64,000 nt of DNA, from positions 682,001 through 746,000 of the forward strand of contig NZ_CP033932.1 of NCBI RefSeq assembly GCF_003815975.1, in the 5' to 3' direction. This stretch comes from Chryseobacterium bernardetii. Its GTDB lineage: Bacteria; Bacteroidota; Bacteroidia; Flavobacteriales; Weeksellaceae. Numbering within the stretch: position 1 is the stretch's first letter; each line of letters opens with the position of its first letter. Shown here piece by piece: positions 56,652-64,000 of the stretch. A program made the position numbers and the translations under genes. The notes beneath the pieces were generated by a model that ran no database searches, was not told the DNA's origin, and saw only the letters and a program-made list of their open reading frames with translations.

Positions 56652-56675
56652 GATGTTGGATTAAAATAATCTGTT

Positions 56676-56683
56676 CAAATGTA
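56676..56683 (-). promoter_or_regulatory. -7 box of the PLP decarboxylase gene
   Basis: The minus strand reads TACATTTG (TAnnTTTG). Confidence 0.45.
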
Positions 56684-56828
56684 TTGAATAGTATACAAAG
56701 AACCATTAAATATGGATTAAATACCCGGAAAATCCCTTCTTAGCACGTAATTTGTATCCTACAACGCTCTTAAAAATTTCAGTATCTTTAAGAATACCAA
56801 TTGTATAATATTAAAAAAATAAACACCT

Positions 56829-57935
56829 GTGATCAAAAATTTAATGTTCCTTCTTCTGTTTTGTTTTCTATTGTCATGTAAAACGGAAAAAACAATACCT
56901 CCTGTTGATAAAAAGGCAATTATTGACTCTACTATCACTGCATTTCAGAAAACACTTCTTGAACAGCAGATTGATTCTGTCTTCAAAAAATACCATTTTA
57001 ATGGCAGTATTGCTGTTTTTAAAGATTCTCTTCCTCTTTACAGAAAGGAAAACGGATGTTCAGACTTTAAGAGAAAAGCTAAAATTGACAGCAATACCGT
57101 TTTTGCAATAGGCTCTGTAAGCAAGCAATTCACGGCCGTTATGATTTTACTTCAGGTGGAACAGGGAAAATTAAATGTTACGGATAAAGTTTCTAAGTAT
57201 TTAAAAGAATTCCAGATCAAAGAATATGAAAATATTACCATACATCAGCTTCTGAACCATACTTCAGGACTGAATATGATGGGTGGAAAACTGATGTTTA
57301 AAAGCGGGTCAGATTTCTTCTACTCTAATAATGGATTTAATGCATTGGGTAAAATAGTAGAAGCTGTCTCCGGGAAGTCCTATGATGATAATGCTTTAGA
57401 ACTTTTCAAGAAGGCAGGTATGACCCAGTCCTCAACCGGAAATGCTTTTAAAGGCAATAATTTTGCATCAGCTTATCTGGGAAATTCAAATAAGTTCGAG
57501 GAAGTTCCCAATATGCCTAAAAGATTAAGCGGGAAAGAAATAGGGGCTCCCGCAGGCGGAATTCTTTCAACCATTCAGGATCTTCATACTTGGAATAATG
57601 CATTATATGGCGGAAAAATCCTAAAACCTGAAACGCTGAAACTCTTCATGGCGAAAAGTGCGGAAAGACACCATGCTATCTTTGGAAAAATGGGCTATGC
57701 CTACGGAATTATGCTGAACATTGGCAAACCCAATTCTTATTTTCACAGCGGTTATGTAAAAGGTTCCCCTTCCCTCAATATTTATTATCCTGAAACGAAA
57801 ACTTCTGTTATTATTCTTTCTAATATTGCAGATGAAGAAAAAGGAAAAGGGTTAGTCTTCAAGCCCCATATTGAAGTAAAAAAAATTACGGATCATCTTG
57901 AAAATACGCTTCATCAGCTTAGATCAGGACATTAG
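56829..57935 (+). CDS. serine hydrolase (class C beta-lactamase / DD-peptidase fold) lipoprotein
   Basis: 368 residues from a GTG start, with a lipoprotein signal (LFCFLLSCKTE). SxxK is SVSKQFTAVMIL (near residue 98), the YxN motif is FYSNNGF (near 165), and the KTG-like element is HSGYVKG near residue 320. This is the family of class C beta-lactamases, penicillin-binding proteins and esterases (Pfam Beta-lactamase). A lipid anchor and short length favour an envelope hydrolase over a resistance enzyme. An in-frame ATG lies 15 bases downstream; the GTG is preferred because it gives a charged signal N-terminus. Confidence 0.85.
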   Translation: MIKNLMFLLLFCFLLSCKTEKTIPPVDKKAIIDSTITAFQKTLLEQQIDSVFKKYHFNGSIAVFKDSLPLYRKENGCSDFKRKAKIDSNTVFAIGSVSKQFTAVMILLQVEQGKLNVTDKVSKYLKEFQIKEYENITIHQLLNHTSGLNMMGGKLMFKSGSDFFYSNNGFNALGKIVEAVSGKSYDDNALELFKKAGMTQSSTGNAFKGNNFASAYLGNSNKFEEVPNMPKRLSGKEIGAPAGGILSTIQDLHTWNNALYGGKILKPETLKLFMAKSAERHHAIFGKMGYAYGIMLNIGKPNSYFHSGYVKGSPSLNIYYPETKTSVIILSNIADEEKGKGLVFKPHIEVKKITDHLENTLHQLRSGH

Positions 57936-57973
57936 CTTGCCGTTCGTGCTTTATAAAACCTTATCTTTATCTT

Positions 57974-58503
57974 ATGAAAAAGATGTACTTCATTGCCATT
58001 TATCCGCCTGAGGAAATCATTGAGGAGATCAAGGCTTTCAAGAGAGATATGGCAGTTTCCTACGGAAATTCCAAAGCCTTAAAAAATGAAGCTCATATTA
58101 CTCTTTTCCCTCCTTTTTCCAGAGAACTGGAATTAGAAGAAGATATTCACATCGCTTTTCAAAAAATTGATACCCAAATTACACCATTTGAAATTGAATT
58201 AAATGGCTTTGGGAGTTTCCCTAATCCCAGAAATCCTGTGATCTTTGTACACCCTGAAAATAATATTCACTTAACAGATCTTTACAATAGGGTAAAACAA
58301 CATTCAACTTTTCAAAATATTCTTTTACTCCTCATATGACTGTTGGCTACAGAGATTTGAGTTGGGAAAATTACTTAAAGGCATGGGAAAAGTACAGGAA
58401 CAAGGAGTACAAAACTAAATTTTTAGTTGATAAAATTCTATTATTACGTCACGATGGAAGATGGGTACCTATTGCTGAAAAAGCCTTTACAGAAAATCTA
58501 TAA
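57974..58503 (+). pseudogene. frameshifted 2H phosphoesterase (2'-5' RNA ligase family)
   Basis: The first 121 codons hold the first HxT motif (EAHITLFPPF), but the frame stops at 58339 before the second. The second motif, TPHMTVGYRDLSWENYL, is in another frame from about 58301 and runs to TAA at 58501-58503, ending WVPIAEKAFTENL. One extra T in the TT at 58303-58304 joins the two into a normal ~176-residue protein. The gene is therefore recently broken or the base is missing from the sequence. Intact members cleave or ligate 2'-5' or cyclic phosphates on RNA ends. Confidence 0.82.
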
Positions 58504-58594
58504 AACACCCATTTCCAATCCTATACAGATAATAACCCATTCATTATCTATTTGCCTCTCGTCTCTATCCTATTATTATTATTTTATAAAATCC

Positions 58595-58602
58595 TATCTT
58601 TG
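58595..58602 (+). promoter_or_regulatory. ruvC -7 box
   Basis: TATCTTTG matches TAnnTTTG and ends 5 bp before the ATG, so the mRNA may be leaderless or nearly so. Confidence 0.6.
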
Positions 58603-58607
58603 ACCCA

Positions 58608-59162
58608 ATGATTGCAGAAAAAATAATTTTAGGTATTGATCCCGGAACTACCATAATGGGATTTGGTCTTATTTCCGTTAAAAAAGGTAAAATGGAGATG
58701 GTTTCTATTCATGAACTTATCCTGAAAAAATACCCCAACCATGAGACCAAACTAAAATATATTTTTGAAAAAACTCTCGCTCTTATTGACGAATACCATC
58801 CTGATGAAGTAGCATTGGAAGCGCCTTTCTTTGGAAAAAATGTGCAGAGTATGCTAAAACTGGGACGTGCGCAGGGGGTAGCAATGGCTGCCAGTTTATA
58901 TAGAAATATTCCTATCACAGAATATTCTCCAAAGAAGATCAAAATGGCGATTACAGGAAATGGTAATGCCAGCAAAGAACAGGTGGCAGGAATGCTTCAG
59001 AATCTTCTTAAGCTAAAGGAATTCCCAACAAAATATTTAGATGCTTCCGATGGTCTTGCTGTTGCTGTATGTCATCATTTTAATTCCGGAACCATTACGG
59101 ATACAAAATCGTATTCTGGATGGGATAGCTTTTTGAAGCAGAATCCGGATAGGCTGAAGTAG
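58608..59162 (+). CDS. ruvC: Holliday junction resolvase RuvC
   Basis: A 184-residue RuvC. The catalytic acidic residues lie in ILGIDPGTTIMGFG (Asp), VALEAPFFGKN (Glu) and LDASDGLAVAVCHH (Asp pair). SMLKLGRAQGVAMAAS and YSPKKIKMAITGNGNASKEQV are also characteristic. It cuts four-way junctions during recombination, with RuvAB. The start ATG follows the promoter box so closely that a leaderless transcript is expected. Confidence 0.95.
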   Translation: MIAEKIILGIDPGTTIMGFGLISVKKGKMEMVSIHELILKKYPNHETKLKYIFEKTLALIDEYHPDEVALEAPFFGKNVQSMLKLGRAQGVAMAASLYRNIPITEYSPKKIKMAITGNGNASKEQVAGMLQNLLKLKEFPTKYLDASDGLAVAVCHHFNSGTITDTKSYSGWDSFLKQNPDRLK

Positions 59163-59465
59163 GTATAAAAAAATATTCTTGAAATAAAACCACTATCCGT
59201 CTATAGTATTCCCTTATATAGGATAATTACCAGTACATCATAAAGCTTTACCATAATCTTGCGGAAGAATTCCCTGCCCATATATTAAGTATGATATCAT
59301 AAAGAAAATAAATACTATTATTTCATCAAAAAACTAATTTGTAAAATTAAAATTGTTCTGTATGAATCATTAAAAGCCATAGTATTAATAAGCTATCTCA
59401 AACTTAATTTTAAGTTACTTGGTAAAACATAATACTATCTTTTACATTGGTATGATTTTTAATAC
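59163..59465. other. non-coding gap of ~300 bp before the DUF4407 gene
   Basis: No reading frame, hairpin or RNA gene was recognised. AT-rich sequence with recurring AATACTA words near its right end (around 59431 and 59461). Confidence 0.5.
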
Positions 59466-59473
59466 TACCTTTG
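59447..59473 (+). promoter_or_regulatory. promoter of the DUF4407 / AAA-M41 operon
   Basis: TTG at 59447-59449 and TACCTTTG at 59466-59473, 16 bp apart (slightly short). Confidence 0.55.
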
Positions 59474-59485
59474 TATAAATTTTCT

Positions 59486-60559
59486 ATGATGAAAACAAAC
59501 CAACAAACTATAAATCAAACGAATCATAAAATAAATTGGTTCCAGAAGTTCCTGATGATATGCTCCGGCGGGAACATCCATATTTTAAGAAAAACACCAA
59601 GTGAATGGAATAAGTTTTCCGGCATTGGAGGTATTGTTCTTTTCACTGCAGTGTTTGCTACCTTATCTGCAGGCTATGCCATGTATACAGTATTTGATGA
59701 TATCTGGGCATCAATAGGGTTTGGAATCCTTTGGGGATTAATGATCTTTAATCTGGATCGGTACATCGTATCTTCTATCAAAAAGACCGGAACATGGTGG
59801 AATCAGATCCTGATGTCTGTTCCCCGATTAATCCTTGCAACCTTTCTGGGAATTATTATTTCTAAACCTTTAGAGCTAAAAATCTTTGAAAAGGAAGTAA
59901 ACAAGCAGTTAAACACCATTATTCAAAGGAATAAAAAGCAGCTTCAGGGTGAAATGACCGGAAGAATTCTTCAACAGAGCGGCCCCTTCGAAACAGAAAA
60001 GAAACAGATCGCAAATAAAATAGCTTTATACCAGCAGTCTTATGATTCTGCTTCTGTAGAACTTGAAAAAGAAATTTTAGGGAAAGAATCCGGTTTAACG
60101 AGCGGAAAAGAAGGTTTTGGGCCTAATGCCAAACGTAAACAACAATTGAAAGAGCAACGCAGGCAGGATCTTGAAAATTATCAGAAACAGGTAGCTCCGA
60201 GGCTGGAATATCTGGATAAAGAGATTTCAAAGGTATATACCAATCTTGAAACCGAAAGAAAGTCAACGGAAACTTTTGAAGATAAATTCAACGGCTTTGC
60301 GGCCCGGCTTCAGGCTTTGGATGAGCTAGGTAAAAATTCTGCCATTATAGGATTGGCAGCCACGTTTATCATGGGACTGTTTATCTGTCTTGAAATTTCC
60401 CCGGTGCTGGTAAAATTAATCTCTCATGTAGGGCCTTACGACTATCTTTTAGAAAAAACAGAAAACGATTTCAGACTTTACTCTAAGGAAAAAATTGAAA
60501 AAGGAAATGCATTAACCGACTTCAGAGTTGAGGATTTCAAGGATAATCTAAAAAAATAA
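59486..60559 (+). CDS. DUF4407 membrane protein
   Basis: 357 residues. Three membrane segments lie near the N-terminus (FSGIGGIVLFTAVFATLSAG, WASIGFGILWGLMIF, LILATFLGIIISKPL). A charged, helical region of about 140 residues (ETEKKQIANKIALYQQSYDS to NLETERKSTETFEDKF) is likely coiled coil, and a fourth segment lies near residue 290 (AIIGLAATFIMGLFICLE). If the N-terminus is inside, the coil is periplasmic and the last ~50 residues are cytoplasmic. NLDRYIVSSIKK is the DUF4407 hallmark. Function unknown. Its stop overlaps the ATG of the AAA-M41 gene by one base, so the two are made together. The start is ATG 59486. Confidence 0.85.
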   Translation: MMKTNQQTINQTNHKINWFQKFLMICSGGNIHILRKTPSEWNKFSGIGGIVLFTAVFATLSAGYAMYTVFDDIWASIGFGILWGLMIFNLDRYIVSSIKKTGTWWNQILMSVPRLILATFLGIIISKPLELKIFEKEVNKQLNTIIQRNKKQLQGEMTGRILQQSGPFETEKKQIANKIALYQQSYDSASVELEKEILGKESGLTSGKEGFGPNAKRKQQLKEQRRQDLENYQKQVAPRLEYLDKEISKVYTNLETERKSTETFEDKFNGFAARLQALDELGKNSAIIGLAATFIMGLFICLEISPVLVKLISHVGPYDYLLEKTENDFRLYSKEKIEKGNALTDFRVEDFKDNLKK

Positions 60560-62436
60560 TGTATTTTTCATCCATGATTATTGATAAAGAAGAAATCCGG
60601 AAAAAAAAGAAAAAGCTGGACGACTGTAAAGCTTACCTTAAAAAAGAGTTTATCGGTATAGATAAGATCATTGATGATATCATGGAATATATCCAGATAT
60701 GGTATCTGATGCCAGAGATCCTGACACGGCCCGTGGTAATCAATCTTTGGGGAATGACCGGGGTTGGAAAGACCGATCTTGTAAGGAAAATGGTCCGCTT
60801 TCTTGATTTTCAAAACCGCTTTGTGGAAATTGAGTTAAGCAATACAGATGAAACAATATGGAGTAAAAGTGTTTCCGATATTTTGCAAAGTAATGGACTA
60901 AGTGATGAAAAACCCAGTATTGCGCTTTTTGACGAAATCCAACGCTTCAATACAATAGATCCGGATGGCATGCCGGTTCCTCAAACCAAGTTCACGGATT
61001 TCTGGGAACTTTTAAGTGACGGGCGCCTGAGCAAAAGAGAACGAGAAGATCTTGAGCACTATTTATTCTCCTATCTTTTTCGCAAAAAAGAAAATGACAG
61101 AAGAAAGCTGAACGGAGAAACAGAACTGGACGAAAATCCATATCTCAACTTATGGGACGCCAAAGAATTAAAAAAATACCTCAGCATGGAAGATGATGTT
61201 ATGAGCATCATTGATATGAAAGAGGAAGATATGATTAAGCTGATCCGCAAGAAACAGAAAGAAAAGAAGATCTATGAACCGGTTGATTACAGCAAAATGC
61301 TTATTATTATCAGCGGAAACCTGGATGAAGCATTTCAAATGTCAAAAGAAACCAGTGAGGCAGATGTGGATGCCAATATTTATCATGCATTCACCAAAAA
61401 AATAACTGTTGTTGATATTAAAAATGCCTTAGCCAGAAAATTCCGTCCTGAGCAGGTAGCAAGATTCGGGAATATCCATCTGATCTATTTTTCATTAAAG
61501 ACTGAAGATTTTCATAAGCTGATCCAACGGGAGATCAATAACCTGAAACATAAAACAAAAACAAAATTCGGGGTTTCATTGAAGATAAATAAACGCATCA
61601 ATGAGCTCATTTACAGAAACGGAGTATTTCCGGTTCAGGGTGTGCGCCCTGTATTCAGCAGTGTAGTGGATATATTGGACACCAACCTCAGCAAGTTTCT
61701 GTTTGAGGCCATCATCCATGATGACAAAAACATTGAGATCGATTATCTTCAGGATAAAAAGCTCATTATTGGCCAGATAGGGAGCAGAACGATAGAAATT
61801 CCTTATCTGGGAAGGATTGACAGCATACGACAGGCTAATCAGCAGGATGCCGTAGCCAACATCAGCGTTCATGAATGCGGACATGCAGTTTCTTATATGC
61901 TATATACCGGTTTTGCTCCTTTACAGCTTAAAAGTAAGGTAGCAAGCAGCTATGCAGCCGGATTTACTTTTCCACATCAGATCCACGATACCAAAGAAAG
62001 CCTGCTGAACAGGATCAAGATATATCTTGCAGGCGGTATTGCAGAAGAAATCATCTTCGGAGATCAACATGCCAGCATTGGGAGAAGTCATGACAGAGAG
62101 CAGGCCACCAGCCTAGCCATTGATTTCGTCAGAAAATATGGTTTTGAAGAAGATTATCAGGCTGCTTATAATCTGGAAGAATATCCTCACCGTATGCAGC
62201 AACATATTACAGATGAAAGGATTGAAAAACTGATGCAGGAACTCGTACAGAAAACAAGAGAAGACCTGATCCTACATTTGGATCTGCTCAAAAATATGAG
62301 CAAAACCCTTAGTGAGAAAGGAAGTATGTCTCCAAAAGAAATCCATGATATAGCAATTAAACACCAACTGGAAGTAAGCATCAAAGAAGAGGGATATCTC
62401 CACATCACCAATTATCACTACTTACTTAATATTTAG
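60559..62436 (+). CDS. soluble AAA+ ATPase fused to M41 (FtsH-type) metallopeptidase
   Basis: 625 residues, no membrane segment. Residues about 30-330 are a Clp/ClpX-type AAA+ domain: Walker A GMTGVGKT (65-72), Walker B IALFDE (121-126), sensor-1 ISGNLDE (251-257), and an arginine-rich FRPEQVARFG that may hold the arginine finger. The small AAA subdomain has QGVRPV (sensor 2, Arg 363). Residues about 425-600 are M41: HECGH (438-442) is the zinc HExxH, and LAGGIAEEIIFG plus the SHDREQAT segment (Asp 512) match the third ligand region of FtsH. It should be an ATP-driven zinc protease. FtsH has its membrane helices in the same chain; here they are absent, and the translationally coupled DUF4407 protein may supply them. 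Confidence 0.85.
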   Translation: MYFSSMIIDKEEIRKKKKKLDDCKAYLKKEFIGIDKIIDDIMEYIQIWYLMPEILTRPVVINLWGMTGVGKTDLVRKMVRFLDFQNRFVEIELSNTDETIWSKSVSDILQSNGLSDEKPSIALFDEIQRFNTIDPDGMPVPQTKFTDFWELLSDGRLSKREREDLEHYLFSYLFRKKENDRRKLNGETELDENPYLNLWDAKELKKYLSMEDDVMSIIDMKEEDMIKLIRKKQKEKKIYEPVDYSKMLIIISGNLDEAFQMSKETSEADVDANIYHAFTKKITVVDIKNALARKFRPEQVARFGNIHLIYFSLKTEDFHKLIQREINNLKHKTKTKFGVSLKINKRINELIYRNGVFPVQGVRPVFSSVVDILDTNLSKFLFEAIIHDDKNIEIDYLQDKKLIIGQIGSRTIEIPYLGRIDSIRQANQQDAVANISVHECGHAVSYMLYTGFAPLQLKSKVASSYAAGFTFPHQIHDTKESLLNRIKIYLAGGIAEEIIFGDQHASIGRSHDREQATSLAIDFVRKYGFEEDYQAAYNLEEYPHRMQQHITDERIEKLMQELVQKTREDLILHLDLLKNMSKTLSEKGSMSPKEIHDIAIKHQLEVSIKEEGYLHITNYHYLLNI

Positions 62437-62542
62437 AGAATCTGTCTATAAGAATGGTAAAAAATCATAAATAAATTCTAATCTTTTAGTTCAGTCTGAA
62501 AGGTATTTCTTCTTAAATTTATACTAATAAAAATCGATTATC

Positions 62543-63136
62543 ATGAAAAACTTACTTTTAGCATGCACATTGCTGCTTATCAGCGCATTAACCCCTTCAT
62601 TAAAAGCTCAGGCAACCGAGCCTTTTTTAGGACAAATTGCTTTTGTACCTTATAACTTTGTTCCCAAAAACTGGGCAGAATGTAATGGTCAACTTCTATC
62701 AATCTCTCAGAACCAAGCTCTTTTTGCTCTTTTAGGAACTACTTATGGAGGAAACGGTATTAGTACATTTGCATTGCCGGATATGAGAGGAAGAGTACTT
62801 GTTCATAATGGCCAGGCGCCAGGTGGACCAACAATCTATTCAATGGGACAGACTGGAGGCGTTGAAAGCGTAACATTAACCGTTACTCAAATGCCTGCTC
62901 ACAATCATACAGTGAATGCCGTAACTGCTGAAGGGAACCAAAGTACACCAACAAACAATCTGCCGGCAGATACTAAAGGGCTTGACAAAGAATATTCTGA
63001 TACTGGAGCAAATACGACAATGAAATCCTCAATGGTAAACTCTACAGGTGGTAACCAAGCCCATGAAAACAGACCGCCATTCCTTACTCTGAAGTGTATT
63101 ATTTCATTAACAGGAATATTTCCAACACAAAACTAG
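62543..63136 (+). CDS. exported collar-domain (MdpB-like) protein
   Basis: 197 residues with a signal peptide (MKNLLLACTLLLISALTPSLKAQ). Residues about 25-90 are a phage-tail collar domain: GQIAFVPYNFVPKNWAECNGQLLSI, ALLGTTYGGNGISTFALPDMRGR. The rest (TGGVESVTLTVTQMPAHNHTV) matches the C-terminal part of microcystin-dependent-protein-B-like proteins. In Chryseobacterium such proteins are exported and are not part of a phage. The role is unknown; the tail could form trimeric tips. It forms a pair with the next gene, five bases downstream. Confidence 0.82.
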   Translation: MKNLLLACTLLLISALTPSLKAQATEPFLGQIAFVPYNFVPKNWAECNGQLLSISQNQALFALLGTTYGGNGISTFALPDMRGRVLVHNGQAPGGPTIYSMGQTGGVESVTLTVTQMPAHNHTVNAVTAEGNQSTPTNNLPADTKGLDKEYSDTGANTTMKSSMVNSTGGNQAHENRPPFLTLKCIISLTGIFPTQN

Positions 63137-63141
63137 CAGCT

Positions 63142-63825
63142 ATGAAATTTCTTTACTTATTATGTCTGGTATTTGCAGGCTCAGCTTCGGCACAGACAAT
63201 TACCTTTAACGGATGTCATAATTTGTTTGATGATCAGAATTTCATTTTCAATAAAACGGGAGTAGATGCTTTTAATAAAAACATTTATATCACAACTCCT
63301 ATTGATGGGCAGCCATGTGGAGGATTAGGAACTTGTGAATTTAAGATTCAGTGGAACAATGCCCTTACAAGATGGGAATTTCTTGCGGATGAAGGGTATG
63401 GCACATTCGCAAGCCCTAAACTTATCTACTATAACTCAACAGGAGGAAATGCCTTTTCTTTCCCTCCAGGGAATGCCAATGGAACGTGGGTTGAAAATAC
63501 AGTGGTAACAACTTCTCTATGTGGAGGAAATCTTACTCCTACTAATTCTGTAATGACGGGTGATGTACAAGGTCCTGCGCTGGGAATACAGGAAGTTTCT
63601 AAGAGTACAATTCAGATTTTCCCTAACCCTGTTTCAGATTTTATTCAAATTTCAGGTATTTCTGATGGACAGATTATACAGATTTACAATATAGACGGAC
63701 GTCTTATAAAATCTGAAACATTTGCTCCAAAGGTGAATGTTTCGCAACTTACACCTGGTGTTTATATATTAAAAATAAACACCAGGGAGTTTAAATCTCT
63801 TGAATTTAAATTTGTAAAAAAATAG
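63142..63825 (+). CDS. T9SS cargo protein with type A sorting domain
   Basis: 227 residues from ATG 63142 (MKFLYLLCLVFAGSASAQ, a signal peptide); a longer frame starting at 63094 would overlap the preceding gene. The mature part (residues about 20-140) has a small conserved domain (FNGCHNLFDDQNFIFNKTG and GGLGTCEFKIQWNNALTRWEF). Residues about 155-227 are the Por-type sorting domain (IQIFPNPVSDFIQISG, IYNIDGRLIKS, LTPGVYILKI), which directs export by the type IX system. Partner of the collar-domain protein; function unknown. Confidence 0.88.
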   Translation: MKFLYLLCLVFAGSASAQTITFNGCHNLFDDQNFIFNKTGVDAFNKNIYITTPIDGQPCGGLGTCEFKIQWNNALTRWEFLADEGYGTFASPKLIYYNSTGGNAFSFPPGNANGTWVENTVVTTSLCGGNLTPTNSVMTGDVQGPALGIQEVSKSTIQIFPNPVSDFIQISGISDGQIIQIYNIDGRLIKSETFAPKVNVSQLTPGVYILKINTREFKSLEFKFVKK

Positions 63826-63852
63826 AATCCCATTTACTAATAAAGTTAATAT

Positions 63853-63879
63853 AAGCTCCCTAATTTCCGGGAGCTTTTC
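63853..63879 (+). terminator. terminator after the T9SS cargo gene
   Basis: AAGCTCCC / GGGAGCTT, an 8-bp stem with an 8-nt loop and T tract. Confidence 0.8.
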
Positions 63880-64000
63880 AATTTGAGTTTAGGGAACATT
63901 TTTTGCTGGAACTCAATTATGCCTTCCAGTGTTGTCAATAGTTTCATATATTTTCCGGAAACTGAAATATTAAGAATTATATATCAGTCAGGAGCTGTAT

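Noticed and set aside
56829..57935. Class C beta-lactamase resistance gene
   Set aside because: The motifs fit the whole serine hydrolase family and the protein is a lipoprotein; resistance cannot be inferred.
60559..62436. Ordinary FtsH
   Set aside because: No membrane helices are present, and the AAA+ part has Clp-type features (small domain with QGVRPV) rather than the FtsH AAA sequence.
62543..63136. Prophage remnant because of the tail-collar domain
   Set aside because: The protein has a signal peptide, no other phage gene is present, and such proteins are common free-standing exported proteins in this group.
63094..63141. Longer start for the T9SS cargo gene
   Set aside because: It overlaps the collar-domain gene and would hide the signal peptide that starts at ATG 63142.
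63880..64000. Partial gene entering from the right edge
   Set aside because: All minus-strand frames meet a stop within a few codons of the edge, and no recognisable protein or start is seen on the plus strand.
1..64000. tRNA or rRNA genes
   Set aside because: Longer gaps were read for T-loop and acceptor patterns by eye and none was found; a covariance-model scan was not possible here.

Overview
The window looks like a chromosomal segment of a Chryseobacterium-type flavobacterium (Weeksellaceae, Bacteroidota). It is AT-rich. Many genes start just downstream of the Bacteroidota -7 promoter box TAnnTTTG, and classical Shine-Dalgarno sequences are rare. There are type IX secretion C-terminal signals of both kinds (gliding-motility type B and Por type A), and several small protein families that I associate with Chryseobacterium. 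No rRNA, tRNA, CRISPR array, insertion sequence or prophage was recognised.

Layout. 0-10 kb is housekeeping: the end of a patatin lipase, a DHH phosphoesterase, rpmH, ftsE, a ribE / sensor kinase / tRNA methyltransferase operon, pdxA, a DUF177-rpmF operon and accB-accC. 9.7-11.6 kb is a Crp-type regulator plus flavin monooxygenase islet with different arginine codon use. 11.8-18 kb holds an ornithine aminotransferase and a five-gene glycosyltransferase operon. 18.2-20.8 kb carries gltX and accA. 20.9-25.9 kb is an accessory island: a YD-like lipoprotein, three tandem paralogous lipoproteins separated by an identical 37-bp terminator cassette, a frameshifted lipoprotein with a JAMM-like motif, and a divergent XRE regulator. 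26-42 kb starts with tsf and holds three giant paralogous surface proteins (IgGFc-binding-like N-terminus, type B T9SS C-terminus). Four DUF6759-like paralogs lie around them, with trmB and a double-glycine leader peptide. 42-44 kb is the rplM-rpsI-rpsB operon. 44-59 kb has a DUF3667 membrane protein, fused isobutyryl-CoA mutase, two exported proteins of unknown function, an M16 protease, an ATP-pyrophosphatase-family enzyme, a PLP decarboxylase, a serine hydrolase, a frameshifted 2H phosphoesterase and ruvC. 59.4-63.9 kb has a translationally coupled pair (DUF4407 membrane protein plus a soluble Clp-type AAA+/M41 metalloprotease fusion), then a secreted collar-domain protein with a T9SS cargo.

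Most interesting points. (1) The DUF4407 / AAA-M41 pair looks like an FtsH-like protease split into a membrane subunit and a soluble enzyme. (2) The 20.9-25.9 kb island has the layout of a polymorphic exported effector with duplicated partner lipoproteins. (3) The giant surface-protein cluster carries scattered DUF6759 paralogs, and the order and strand of tsf versus rpsB fit a 15-kb inversion. (4) A GG-leader, six-cysteine peptide lies at 41.8 kb. (5) A GTCTCAWWWA motif lies at the promoters of the Crp regulator, the monooxygenase and rocD. Two genes are broken by what looks like one missing base each in a homopolymer, so sequence error must be excluded there.
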